Shown: piece by piece, positions 39,634 to 47,793 of the stretch
Layout: each line of letters starts with the position of its first letter
How positions within the stretch are numbered: position 1 is the first letter of the stretch
NCBI GenBank assembly: GCA_028713125.1
Contig: JAQTOU010000005.1
Location: 124,001-188,000 of the forward strand
DNA length: 64,000 nucleotides
Direction of reading: 5' to 3'
DNA from: Elusimicrobiales bacterium
Lineage (GTDB): Bacteria > Elusimicrobiota > Elusimicrobia > Elusimicrobiales > UBA9959
Notes under the pieces: model-generated
Databases searched by the model: none
Told to the model about the DNA's origin: nothing
What the model saw: the letters and a program-made list of their open reading frames with translations, nothing else
Made by a program: the position numbers and the translations under genes

Positions 39634-39670
39634 AACCCGACACGCCCTTGTCGGGGTCGTGTTGTATACT
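39634..39670 (+). promoter_or_regulatory. Shared operator-promoter module, DUF2779 gene copy (E7)
   Basis: CCCGACA-CGCCCT-TGTCGGG (39636-39655) reads towards 39691. TTGTCG (39648-39653), 11 nt and TATACT (39665-39670) keep the spacing of the other copies. The extended -10 TGC is replaced by TTG here. Confidence 0.75.
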
Positions 39671-39690
39671 ATTAGGGCAGGTGGGAGCTT

Positions 39691-41175
39691 ATGTTTACGA
39701 AACGCATCTCAAAATCGCAGTTCATGATGGGGCTGCAGTGCCTTAAAAGGCTCTGGCTTTATAACCATCGCCGGGACCTAAGGCCGCCCATCGGGCCGGA
39801 ACAGCAGCAGCTGTTCGACCAAGGGCATGCCATAGGCCTGCTTGCGCGCGAATATTTCGCTGGAGGGGTCCTGGTCGACGCCGATTACAAGCACATCCCG
39901 CAGGCTCTTAAGCAGACCGCGGAACTCATCGAGGGCGGCGCTGATATTGTCTACGAGGGGGCTTTTGTTTTTGCAAATGTGCTGGTTCGCTGCGACATCC
40001 TGAAGCGGAACCGGGACGGGTCATGGGACCTCATAGAAGCCAAGGGCTCTACGGAGGTTAAGGATGAGCACCTGCGGGACGTGGCCGTGCAGCGTTATGT
40101 CCTGGAAGGATCTGGGCTCAAGTTAAAGAAGACGCTTCTGATGCGCATCGACAATAGTTTTATCAAGTCCGGCCCGCTGGATGCCAGGAAGTTATTCGCG
40201 CTCGAGGATATAAGCAAAGAAACCGCCGCACTTATGCCTGAGACAGGCCGGGACCTGGAGCGGTTCACTGAAACCCTGGCCTCCGCGGAAGCGCCGGAGC
40301 CAGGCATAGGCCGGCATTGTTCCACGCCTTATGATTGCGAGTTCCGCGGATATTGCTGGAAGGGGATACCGGAGTATTCCATTTACGATATCCCGCGCCT
40401 GAGCTGGGAAAAGAAGTCCATGCTTAAGGCTATGGGCATTTTGCTCTTCAGAAATGTTCCCGACAGCTTTGACCTGAGCGAAGGGCAGAAACTGGCCTTG
40501 AAGGTCGAGAAAAGCGGAGAGGCTCTTTTGGATAGGAAAAAGCTGGCTAAATTCCTGAAGAAGATAAAATATCCTCTGTACCACATAGATTTTGAAACCG
40601 TGATGCCGGGCCTGCCGCTTTATGACGGGACGAGGCCTTACCAGCAGCTGCCTTTCCAGGTTTCACTCCATGTCCAGGCCGCGCCGGGCGCGGCGCCTGC
40701 TCATTTCGAATATCTCGGCGACGGTTTAAACGACCCGCGGCCAGGCCTTATAAGCTTCATGCTGGAGAAGATCGGTCCGGAGGGCACGCTTCTTGCTTTT
40801 AATTCCTCTTTCGAAATGAAAAGGATAGAAGAGCTGGAGAGGGACTTCCCGGCTTCAGGCGCGGCTTTAGCAGCCTTGCTTGGCCGTTTCGAAGACCTAA
40901 TGAAGCCTTTCCTGGAAAGGGCTTATGTGCACCCGGACTGCCATGGCCGGTTTTCGCTTAAGAAGATCTTGCCGGCGCTTATACCGGACATGACTTACGA
41001 AGGCCTGGCCGTAGCCAATGGCGGCGACGCGCAGCTGGCTTACTATAATATACTTTCCGGGAAGCTCCCCCGCGCGGAAGCGGAGCAGCTCCGTAAGGAC
41101 CTGAAAATATATTGCGGCCAGGACACGCTGGCCATGGTAAAGATCATGGAACACCTCATTTGGATCATTTTATGA
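39691..41175 (+). CDS. DUF2779 protein: Cas4-like nuclease fused to an RNase H-like exonuclease
   Basis: This 494-residue protein has two nuclease-type domains. Residues 1-240 resemble Cas4/RecB: an early Cys (G-L-Q-C-L-K-R-L-W) and a late cluster (H-C-S-T-P-Y-D-C-E-F-R-G-Y-C-W) form the iron-sulphur staple. V-R-C-D-I-L-K and D-L-I-E-A-K-G-S supply the catalytic Asp and ExK. Residues 290-494 contain the DUF2779 exonuclease-like fold, with Y-H-I-D-F-E-T at its start and Y-C-G-Q-D-T-L-A-M near the end, like DEDD exonucleases. No CRISPR array is present in the window. The promoter carries operator E7. The gene overlaps the HAD gene by 4 nt. Confidence 0.8.
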   Translation: MFTKRISKSQFMMGLQCLKRLWLYNHRRDLRPPIGPEQQQLFDQGHAIGLLAREYFAGGVLVDADYKHIPQALKQTAELIEGGADIVYEGAFVFANVLVRCDILKRNRDGSWDLIEAKGSTEVKDEHLRDVAVQRYVLEGSGLKLKKTLLMRIDNSFIKSGPLDARKLFALEDISKETAALMPETGRDLERFTETLASAEAPEPGIGRHCSTPYDCEFRGYCWKGIPEYSIYDIPRLSWEKKSMLKAMGILLFRNVPDSFDLSEGQKLALKVEKSGEALLDRKKLAKFLKKIKYPLYHIDFETVMPGLPLYDGTRPYQQLPFQVSLHVQAAPGAAPAHFEYLGDGLNDPRPGLISFMLEKIGPEGTLLAFNSSFEMKRIEELERDFPASGAALAALLGRFEDLMKPFLERAYVHPDCHGRFSLKKILPALIPDMTYEGLAVANGGDAQLAYYNILSGKLPRAEAEQLRKDLKIYCGQDTLAMVKIMEHLIWIIL

Positions 41176-41828
41176 AGACCAAAGCTTTCGACCTCGTGAT
41201 CTTCGACATGGACGGGACGCTCCTGGATTCAATGGGTTGCCTCGCGGACTGGATACACCGCGCGGTTAAGGAGCACTGCCCGCCTTCACTCACCCCGGCC
41301 GATATCACGGCGGCTTTCGGACCAACCGAGAGAAAGATAATAGAGAAGTTCGTAGCCAGGGACCTGGTGCAGCCCTGCCTTAACGCTTACCATGAACTTT
41401 ATGAGAGCGAGCATAACCGGATCTATATTTATCCCGGGATAGACCTGCTGCTCAGGGAACTGCATCGCAAGGGGATCCCGATGGCGCTCTGCACCGGCAA
41501 AAGCCGCAGGGCGGTGGAGATAAGCCTGGAACTGATGAACTGGGAGGATTTCTTCGGGGAGATCATTACCGGCGACGACACGAAGAACCCCAAGCCCGAC
41601 CCCGAGGGCGCGAATATAATTCTTGAGCGGACCAAAGCCGCGAGACAACGGACTATCTTTATAGGCGACGGTTCCGCCGACACCGGAGCAGCCCGCGGCG
41701 CCGGGATAGTCTGCGGCCGCGCGGAATGGGGCGAACCGGGGAATCTGCCGGAGGGGAGCGCACAGCCGGAATACAGATTTTCTACGCCGCAGGAATTCCT
41801 GGATATCCTTGATAGAGCGGCCAAATAA
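41172..41828 (+). CDS. HAD-family phosphatase (Gph/PGMB-like)
   Basis: This 218-residue protein starts in the ATGA overlap with the nuclease gene. It contains the HAD motifs: D-M-D-G-T-L near residue 11 (the nucleophile Asp and acid/base Asp), C-T-G-K-S near 104 and K-P-D-P with the loop G-D-G-S-A-D-T-G-A-A. A helical cap sits between motifs one and two, as in subfamily I phosphoglycolate phosphatase. Phosphoglycolate arises when 3'-phosphoglycolate ends are repaired at strand breaks, which gives one reason for coupling to a nuclease. The substrate is a guess; the fold is clear. Confidence 0.8.
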   Translation: MKTKAFDLVIFDMDGTLLDSMGCLADWIHRAVKEHCPPSLTPADITAAFGPTERKIIEKFVARDLVQPCLNAYHELYESEHNRIYIYPGIDLLLRELHRKGIPMALCTGKSRRAVEISLELMNWEDFFGEIITGDDTKNPKPDPEGANIILERTKAARQRTIFIGDGSADTGAARGAGIVCGRAEWGEPGNLPEGSAQPEYRFSTPQEFLDILDRAAK

Positions 41829-42058
41829 TTCGGATAGCCGGAAGTTTCATAGCCCCCGGTAAAAGCCGCCCGCCTCATTTCCATATGAAAATCTATATTT
41901 TCATATGAAAATCATTTTACTGTTTTCCCCCCTCTTTTATCCCCGATACCTTTATTATAGGTCATAAGCCTTATATTCCGCCCTTGGCCGGCATTGGCAT
42001 ATTAATTGCTCTGTATTGGGCATAGCAGCACAAATCTAAAATGGCAAGAAAGGGAAAT
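41829..42058. other. Gene-free stretch with AT-rich inverted repeat
   Basis: The only structure I see is CATATGAAAAT-CTAT-ATTTTCATATG (41882-41907), a perfect inverted repeat with 11-bp arms. It is followed by ATTTTAC and a C-rich stretch. It could be a weak terminator for the HAD gene or a binding site. Confidence 0.5.
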
Positions 42059-42550
42059 ATGAAAAAAAGCGATATACTGATAGCGGTGTTCTCGGTGTTT
42101 ATGGTGAATGCCGGCGTGTGCAGTGGCGGGGAAATGTTTACTATCCCCTCTCCCTCCGCATCCGCCGCTGCGAATATCCCCGCGGTCAGGATGACCCCGG
42201 CGATCGAGGTAAATGATCTCGATGTGGCTATAGCTTCGGCGATCATCGGCTTAAAGATGAATGGCGAAACCAAGCTGGCAGGCCACTTCCAGCGATTGAT
42301 GGTCGGCGGTTCTTATGCGCAGAAGTACGAATTCGTCTATGGCAAAGGGACCTACACCATCCCGAAAGAATTCATCGTAGCAGGCGGCCGGAATAAGGGC
42401 ATAGTGGACTGCATAGCTAAATGGGCCTGCAAGACTTACACCCATGCGGTGACTTTCTACAATTGTTATACTAAGCCTGGCGAGACTATGGAGACCTGCG
42501 ATCCCGTAGTAAAAGACGTCGTTGAAGAATCCTGCAACTGGGAGTGTTAA
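42059..42550 (+). CDS. Small exported Cys-rich protein
   Basis: The ATG at 42059 follows AAGAAAGGG; the frame is open for six more codons without support. The 163-residue protein has a signal peptide (K-K-S-D-I-L-I-A-V-F-S-V-F-M-V-N-A) and a Ser/Pro/Ala stretch. A C-terminal half follows with five cysteines (D-C-I, A-C-K-T, N-C-Y-T, T-C-D, and E-S-C-N-W-E-C at the very end). Paired cysteines suggest disulfides in the periplasm or outside. I recognise no family. It is followed within 3 nt by a membrane protein gene with a pilin-like end, so the two are probably one operon. Confidence 0.5.
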   Translation: MKKSDILIAVFSVFMVNAGVCSGGEMFTIPSPSASAAANIPAVRMTPAIEVNDLDVAIASAIIGLKMNGETKLAGHFQRLMVGGSYAQKYEFVYGKGTYTIPKEFIVAGGRNKGIVDCIAKWACKTYTHAVTFYNCYTKPGETMETCDPVVKDVVEESCNWEC

Positions 42551-42552
42551 TC

Positions 42553-43035
42553 ATGGCAACTACCATACTGATAGCGCTGTTTCCTGTAGTGCAGTATCTG
42601 ATCACCGGGGTTCTGTTCGGAGTAGCTTTACCGATCGCGTACCTCTTCGCTTTTCTGGTTAAGTGGGGCATAGACGCTCTAAGGGGCAAGCAGCTCGAGA
42701 AAGCAAAGATCCTTGGCCAGGCCGCGATCCTGGTCGCGGGAATTCTGCTGGTCCACACGCTTGCGACCATGAACAACCGCAAAGCATGCAATGGCGTAGC
42801 TCCGGTGCTTGCGGCTGTACAGCAGTACAAGGCGGACAACCACAAGTACCCCGCTGACATAAAAGACCTTATTCCTAAATATCTGCCTCATCGGCCTATG
42901 GCCAAGTACGTCGCCGTCAATAGCGGCTACTTTATTCGTAACGGCAAGCTAGGCTACGTTAATGAGCCGACTACCATGATACAGGAATTCGACCTGGAGA
43001 CAGGCAGCGAAAGTTATCGGTCAATAACGGAGTAA
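42553..43035 (+). CDS. Membrane protein with a GspG/pilin-like end
   Basis: The start at 42553 sits just after the stop of the preceding gene. Of 160 residues the first 35 form two strongly hydrophobic segments, and a third lies near residues 55-75. The C-terminal half has V-A-P-V-L-A-A-V-Q-Q-Y-K-A-D-N-H-K-Y-P-A, which is the typical head of a type II secretion/type IV pseudopilin (helix followed by Y-K-x-D-N-x-x-Y-P). Here it is not at the N-terminus, and no prepilin cleavage site is seen. The role is unclear; a minor secretion-related or surface protein is possible. Confidence 0.45.
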   Translation: MATTILIALFPVVQYLITGVLFGVALPIAYLFAFLVKWGIDALRGKQLEKAKILGQAAILVAGILLVHTLATMNNRKACNGVAPVLAAVQQYKADNHKYPADIKDLIPKYLPHRPMAKYVAVNSGYFIRNGKLGYVNEPTTMIQEFDLETGSESYRSITE

Positions 43036-43114
43036 ATAATTCGCGCGGGACAGAGTTTTACCTCTGCCCCGCGCATTAATTTACAGGGTTGGCCGGTCAG
43101 TCTTTCAAGGTATT

Positions 43115-44386
43115 TTAATCCAAAATAAATTCTTCGCCGTTCTTCAGGACTTTGGCGCGTTTGCCGAAGGTAGCCGTGAATTTTTCCTGGTGTTCGGTGT
43201 TTATCGGGATTATATAGCGCGGTTTTTTATTTTCAGCCAGTTTGCGGATAGCGGAGAAAAAAGCATGGCCGGTGGACGGGGTGGGGACCAGCTCCAGGCG
43301 GCGGGCTTTGAACCATTTCAGGGTGTCCATCATGCCGGCTTCCTCGGTATAAGTTTCCCAGTCCGAATAAAGGAAGGCCGCGCCGCGGTAATCCTGTATC
43401 TGGTCCCCCAGCCAGAGCTGCGAATTCGCGCGCACGGGGATTATCAGGCGCGGCAAATTGTCCCTTACCCAGTCCCAGCCGTACATTTTCGGGCGCATCC
43501 GGACGAAAGTCTCGTTATATTCGGTCAGCTGGTAGATCCGCTGCGTAGCCAGGTTCCTGATGATGCACAGGTACTTCGTGTCCAGGCTGGGGATCTTGAG
43601 GTCCACGCCCTGTTTCTGCGCGAGGGCTTTCACCCTTTCAAGCAGAAGCGCGGTATAGCCGTCCACCACCAGAAAACGCCTTGTGTTCTTTGCGATTATC
43701 GCCAGGCTGGTGAGCAGGCCGATATCCTGCCCGGCGCACATCACGTAAAGCGCGCCGCGGCGGTCTTCCAGTTTATTTTCTATCTCGGCCATCACGTCCT
43801 GCTCTGCGGGACCTTTCTCTATATCCGCCTGGGTCCCTTCCGTTATAAGAGCGTCGACGGGGCCGGTCTTCGCCGCCAGGAACTGTTTGAAAGCCGCGGC
43901 TTTATTCCCGTGCTCGCGGAAGTCGCCGGTATAAATTATTCTTTTCCCGTCGGCCTCGACGAGGAAGGCGAAAGACTCGGCCGCGGTATGGTCCATCAGA
44001 TAAGGGGTGATGACGAAGCGGCCCACTATGAATTTATGGCCTTTCCTGAAATAATGGATATTAGCGGGGAGCTTTTTCCCGTCGCGCGGCATCTTGGCGG
44101 TTATCCGGATTACGTCTTCCATTATCTCCGTCATGTAGATCTTTACGCCGGGCTCTATCGGCCTGGCCAGCAGCGCGCCGTAATGGGTTTGGTGGGTATG
44201 GGAGATTATTATGCCGAGGATGGGGTCCGCTGACTTTTCGTAAAGGCCGGGGATGTTCAATACTGTTTCTTCCGGCGAGGCTCCCAAAGGAGCGCCATAA
44301 TCCAGGAGTATCCTGGAAGTTCCGGACTGCAGCTCTATGCAGTTCCCGCCTGTCTCTTCGGCCCCGCGGTGTACGATTATTTTCAT
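43115..44386 (-). CDS. MBL-fold hydrolase, RNase J-like, with altered metal motif
   Basis: This 423-residue metallo-beta-lactamase-fold protein resembles the RNase J/beta-CASP group: G-G-N-C-I-E near residue 13, the loop S-H-T-H-Q-T-H-Y-G-A near 62, T-G-D-F-R-E near 153 and a late histidine (N-T-E-H-Q-E-K). Motif II of this superfamily is normally HxHxDH; here the Asp is replaced by Thr (H-T-H-Q-T-H). Loss of that residue should weaken the second metal site, so activity may be changed or lost. It closes a three-gene run with tldE and tldD (gaps of 3 and 6 nt), which implies co-expression with that protease. Confidence 0.75.
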   Translation of the reverse strand: MKIIVHRGAEETGGNCIELQSGTSRILLDYGAPLGASPEETVLNIPGLYEKSADPILGIIISHTHQTHYGALLARPIEPGVKIYMTEIMEDVIRITAKMPRDGKKLPANIHYFRKGHKFIVGRFVITPYLMDHTAAESFAFLVEADGKRIIYTGDFREHGNKAAAFKQFLAAKTGPVDALITEGTQADIEKGPAEQDVMAEIENKLEDRRGALYVMCAGQDIGLLTSLAIIAKNTRRFLVVDGYTALLLERVKALAQKQGVDLKIPSLDTKYLCIIRNLATQRIYQLTEYNETFVRMRPKMYGWDWVRDNLPRLIIPVRANSQLWLGDQIQDYRGAAFLYSDWETYTEEAGMMDTLKWFKARRLELVPTPSTGHAFFSAIRKLAENKKPRYIIPINTEHQEKFTATFGKRAKVLKNGEEFILD

Positions 44387-44389
44387 TTT

Positions 44390-45613
44390 TTACATTTTAC
44401 GGACGTTCAGCATGAAGCCAAGCCAGCGGTTGTTAGAAAGCGGCATTATCTTATCGCTCGATACTCCGAGGAAATCTTTTCCGTACATCTCGTTTACGTG
44501 CGAGGTAAGCTGCAGTTCGGGCAGCCTGCCGACCAGTTTCCCGTCTTTCATCAGGAAAGCCACCTGCGCCGGGGTTCCGAAGCCGCCTTCGCTGGTAAAA
44601 TCTCCGCCGCTGGCCATGCTTACGAAGATAGCGGGGGCGCCGCCCTGCATTTCTTTTACGGTCTTGGCCCGGGCCTGTATTTTCATCCCGCCAAGGCCGG
44701 CGGTGGGCGTTCCGTCATAGGCCGCGTCGGCGGTTCCGCTCGGGGTGAAATTGAACTTGGCGGCGGTCTTTTTATCGGCGAAGGGCGCTCTAAGGACGCC
44801 ATTCTCTATATATTTGAAACCCTCGGCGCAGACTCCCTCGGCGTCGAAGAAAGGGAGGTGCTCCTCCTGCCGGCCGCTGTACAGGGTGAAGTTTTCGTTA
44901 AAAAGCTTCTGTCCTGTCTTTCCGGAGAAAAGCGAACCGCCGGAACCGAAAGTCATCCCGCCAAGCTCGCGCGCGAAAATATTTTTTACCAAAAATTCCG
45001 AATCGTCGAAGAAGACCGGCAGCTTCCCTTCCGCCGGCAGCGAAACTTCGCGCAGATGCGCGCCGAGGACCTGCCCGGCATGGTCGAGGAAAGCCTGCCT
45101 GTTATATTCCTGGCCGGCATAGGCGAACCAGCCGTCCATTATGCTCGAGGAGGAATTCATTTTATAAAGGAAGACGAATTCGTGCAGGGTGATAGCCGAA
45201 AGCAGGTCCAGCCCGGCGTCGTTCTTAAGCGCTTCAGTGTAAGTCCCCGTTTTAACGGAGGGCGAAGAAAGAACGAACTGCGGGAAATCTTTACGCAGAG
45301 CGGCTAGGATCGCCGCTACTTCCGCGTCCAACGCTTCCGGAGTGAAAGGCTTTCCGCCTATAGTAAGCGAGCGGACCAGGTTCCCCGAAGGCCGGCCGGG
45401 ATAGGCTATCTTGTAAGCAAGGGCCGCTTCGGCGCGCTTTAAAGCTTCCCCGGCGCCTTCCTCTCCCATATAGCCTGAGATACCGAGGCAGCCGTCTTTA
45501 TACACCCGGACGCCTGTGCGCTTGATCCGCTTATTTCGAAGCGATTCGGGCACGGAGGCGGAGATCTTTACGGAGACTTCGTCTTTAATAAGGGTATAGG
45601 TTTCTTTTGTCAT
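44390..45613 (-). CDS. pmbA: TldE/PmbA subunit of the TldD-TldE metalloprotease
   Basis: This 407-residue protein is the non-catalytic partner of TldD: it has the family segment A-G-Q-E-Y-N-R near residue 167 and G-G-M-T-F-G-S-G-G-S-L-F-S near 217, but no HExxxH. TldDE degrades unfolded or modified peptides and matures microcin-type or lasso-like peptides. TldD comes just upstream (6-nt gap), and an MBL-fold gene follows. No precursor peptide is visible near it, so the house-keeping role is more likely than natural-product maturation. The identification is strong. Confidence 0.85.
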   Translation of the reverse strand: MTKETYTLIKDEVSVKISASVPESLRNKRIKRTGVRVYKDGCLGISGYMGEEGAGEALKRAEAALAYKIAYPGRPSGNLVRSLTIGGKPFTPEALDAEVAAILAALRKDFPQFVLSSPSVKTGTYTEALKNDAGLDLLSAITLHEFVFLYKMNSSSSIMDGWFAYAGQEYNRQAFLDHAGQVLGAHLREVSLPAEGKLPVFFDDSEFLVKNIFARELGGMTFGSGGSLFSGKTGQKLFNENFTLYSGRQEEHLPFFDAEGVCAEGFKYIENGVLRAPFADKKTAAKFNFTPSGTADAAYDGTPTAGLGGMKIQARAKTVKEMQGGAPAIFVSMASGGDFTSEGGFGTPAQVAFLMKDGKLVGRLPELQLTSHVNEMYGKDFLGVSSDKIMPLSNNRWLGFMLNVRKM

Positions 45614-45619
45614 AGGTCC

Positions 45620-46957
45620 TCACAGAACCGACATTCCGCGCACGCGGACAAAAGGCCCGCCGAAGCCGACGGGGAGCGGGTGCTGTTCCATCTTCCCGCA
45701 GCCGCCGCCCACGAAAGAAAGAATCTCGACTTTATCCGAGATAGCGTCTATCAGCCCGAAAGTGTCAAAGACGCTTCCGGAGATGACCGAGATCTGCGCC
45801 GGGCCGGCTACCTTCCCGTCCTTTATGAAATAAGCCAGGGAGGGCGCTATAGTGAAAGTGCTCATCCCGGAGCCGTGCTTTATAGTGTCGATAAAAAGAC
45901 CGTCTTTCACGCCGGCGAAAAGTTCATCCTTCGACATATTTCCGGCTTCGAAATGGGTAGTGGTCATCCGGACTATAGGTTCATACTCGAAGCTGATAGC
46001 GCGGGCGTTCCCGGTGGCTTCTTCGCCCATCGCTGCGGCGGTAACGGCGCTATGCAGGCGGCCGGCAAGTTTCCCGTTCTTGATAAGCGTGGTCTTCTTC
46101 GCCGGGGTTCCTTCATCGTCGAAAGGGGTGAAGCCGCTCCCGGCCACTGCGCCGTCGTCCGAGATATGAAGGAAGTCGGGGCCGAGCTGCCGGCCGATAT
46201 GCCATTCTTTCATCATCGTGGCGTCGCCAAGCATGAAATCGGCTTCGCTCTTATGGCCGAAAGATTCGTGGGCGAAAACCCCGGCGGCCAGCGGCGAAAG
46301 AACCACTGTGTATTTGCCGGGAGCGACCCGCTTTGAATTGCGCAGGAACTCCAGGGACTGCGAGATGCGCTTTTCCAGGATCTCTTTGAAATCGCCGAGC
46401 TCGCTGAATTCGCCGCCGGCTTTCATCGCGCCCTCGGTGAAAGTATGCCCGTTCTCCAGGAAAGTCATACCGATGCGTATGCCGCAGAGCTGCTGCTCGC
46501 AGACGGACTGCCCGCCTTTTGAATTATAAAGCTCTCTGTGGGTGAAAGTGTCGCTATAGGAGGCCGACCACATAGTGATGGTCTTTTCGGCCGTCACCGC
46601 CGGGAAGAAAGAGGAGAGGAAATCGTTCTTCTCGGCCAGGGTGGTCTTGCGCAGGTCTTTTCCGGCGAAGCCGTGCGGCACGCCTTTCCGCGCGGCCATG
46701 TTTTTCACCACTTCATTCTCCAATATCGTTTTTGATGGCGCGGCTAGCTTCGCCAGCCGGTCAAGCTCTTCCTGGATCTTGTCCAGCGAAGTAGTGGAGG
46801 AATAATACCAGCGCTTCCCGTCGTAAACGCGGATGAAAGCGCCGGCCGTGTCCCGCTCGCGCATTTCGCGCAGGTCGCCTTTCAGGTACTGGACGAGGGT
46901 GGCGCGAACTTTCTCTATGCGCACGTCAGAATATAAACCTTCGGGAAATTTAAACAC
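45620..46957 (-). CDS. tldD: TldD catalytic subunit
   Basis: This 445-residue protein begins with a GTG at 46957 behind TGGAGG. The zinc site is H-E-S-F-G-H near residue 233, the HExxxH motif of TldD. Further family segments are G-S-G-F-T-P-F-D-D-E-G-T-P and a C-terminal end with the Gly-Gly-Cys-Gly-Lys element. It forms a heterodimer with the following gene product and cleaves peptides that enter its channel. The gene is the first of the three-gene unit. The upstream region (46958-47108) is shared with a divergent secreted peptidase gene and carries a promoter for that gene. Confidence 0.88.
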   Translation of the reverse strand: MFKFPEGLYSDVRIEKVRATLVQYLKGDLREMRERDTAGAFIRVYDGKRWYYSSTTSLDKIQEELDRLAKLAAPSKTILENEVVKNMAARKGVPHGFAGKDLRKTTLAEKNDFLSSFFPAVTAEKTITMWSASYSDTFTHRELYNSKGGQSVCEQQLCGIRIGMTFLENGHTFTEGAMKAGGEFSELGDFKEILEKRISQSLEFLRNSKRVAPGKYTVVLSPLAAGVFAHESFGHKSEADFMLGDATMMKEWHIGRQLGPDFLHISDDGAVAGSGFTPFDDEGTPAKKTTLIKNGKLAGRLHSAVTAAAMGEEATGNARAISFEYEPIVRMTTTHFEAGNMSKDELFAGVKDGLFIDTIKHGSGMSTFTIAPSLAYFIKDGKVAGPAQISVISGSVFDTFGLIDAISDKVEILSFVGGGCGKMEQHPLPVGFGGPFVRVRGMSVL

Positions 46958-47057
46958 TTGGCCTCCAGGGTCGCGGGGTTTCTCTATTAATTCTAATAAA
47001 TTAGGCGCGGTACCGCTCTAGGCCTTAGGGCCCAGCAAATACCGGGCCCAATGCGGT

Positions 47058-47086
47058 TTGATTAAGGCCGAACCGGATGGTACAAC
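47058..47086 (+). promoter_or_regulatory. Promoter of the secreted CHAP/NlpC-like gene
   Basis: TTGATT (47058-47063), a 17-nt spacer and TACAAC (47081-47086) fit a sigma70-type promoter. AAGGAAACTAT precedes the ATG at 47109. Confidence 0.5.
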
Positions 47087-47108
47087 TTAATATCGGTAAG
47101 GAAACTAT

Positions 47109-47744
47109 ATGAAAACGCTGATCTTGCTCTTAACGGCTCTCTTCACCGCCCGGCCCGTACTGGCCAGGACTGCCCTTGGGGACATTCAGGCTTTCGCCCC
47201 AGGCATAAGTTCAGCGGAAACCGCGGCAGCGCTGCCGGAGGCGAAACCTTACCCTGCCGATCTCCGCGACAGCCTCGCCGACAGCGGCGATATCGATACT
47301 GAAAAAGCCGGCCTTCTTGCCAGGCTCTCGCTTAAGCATCTCGGCCGGAACTTCGGCGGGCGCTGCTACCAGGCTGTCTGGTACGACGTTCTTATCGAGG
47401 CCGGTTTCCCCGACGATAATAATGTGCCCGCCGGCAGCGCCTACAAATTCGCCGAATACGCGAAAGAGAATCCGGCCTGGCTCAAAGATTTCAAGCTGAA
47501 GATCATCCCCACCCCGGACACTATGGAAGCCATGCCCGCCGGGAGCATAGTGGTTTACGACCCGGGCCAGGAAGACCCTTATGGCCGGGCCCACCCCGTC
47601 CACGGCCATATAGAAGTGATCGCCGATAAAGACGGGGCGCGCTACGGCTGCAGCGACGCCTGTGCCGACATTGGCGATACCGGGGCTTTCCTCGCAAAGC
47701 CGGCCGCCAAAGAGCACGTGACCGTTTTTGTCCCTATAAAGTAA
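47109..47744 (+). CDS. Secreted CHAP/NlpC-P60-like peptidase (candidate)
   Basis: This 211-residue protein has a signal peptide (M-K-T-L-I-L-L-L-T-A-L-F-T-A-R-P-V-L-A). The C-terminal 130 residues carry a possible Cys-His pair: G-G-R-C-Y-Q-A-V-W near residue 83 and H-G-H-I-E-V-I near residue 166, with A-G-S-I-V-V-Y-D-P in between. This order (Cys, Gly/Ser strand, His) is that of CHAP and NlpC/P60 peptidoglycan hydrolases. I infer cell-wall cleavage, but the domain is diverged. Two further cysteines (Y-G-C-S-D-A-C) may bond. A strong terminator follows, so the gene is monocistronic. Confidence 0.6.
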   Translation: MKTLILLLTALFTARPVLARTALGDIQAFAPGISSAETAAALPEAKPYPADLRDSLADSGDIDTEKAGLLARLSLKHLGRNFGGRCYQAVWYDVLIEAGFPDDNNVPAGSAYKFAEYAKENPAWLKDFKLKIIPTPDTMEAMPAGSIVVYDPGQEDPYGRAHPVHGHIEVIADKDGARYGCSDACADIGDTGAFLAKPAAKEHVTVFVPIK

Positions 47745-47761
47745 TTTTTTCAGCTTTGCAA

Positions 47762-47789
47762 AGCGCCGGAGAGCTCCGGCGCTTTTTTT
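47762..47789 (+). terminator. Intrinsic terminator after the secreted peptidase gene
   Basis: A 10-bp stem AGCGCCGGAG / CTCCGGCGCT with a 2-nt loop is followed by seven T. It lies 18 nt after the stop codon. Confidence 0.85.
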
Positions 47790-47793
47790 GTTT

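Noticed and set aside
39691-41175. Cas4 of a CRISPR-Cas locus
   Set aside because: No repeat-spacer array, Cas1 or other Cas gene exists in the window. The DUF2779 exonuclease half marks a different family.
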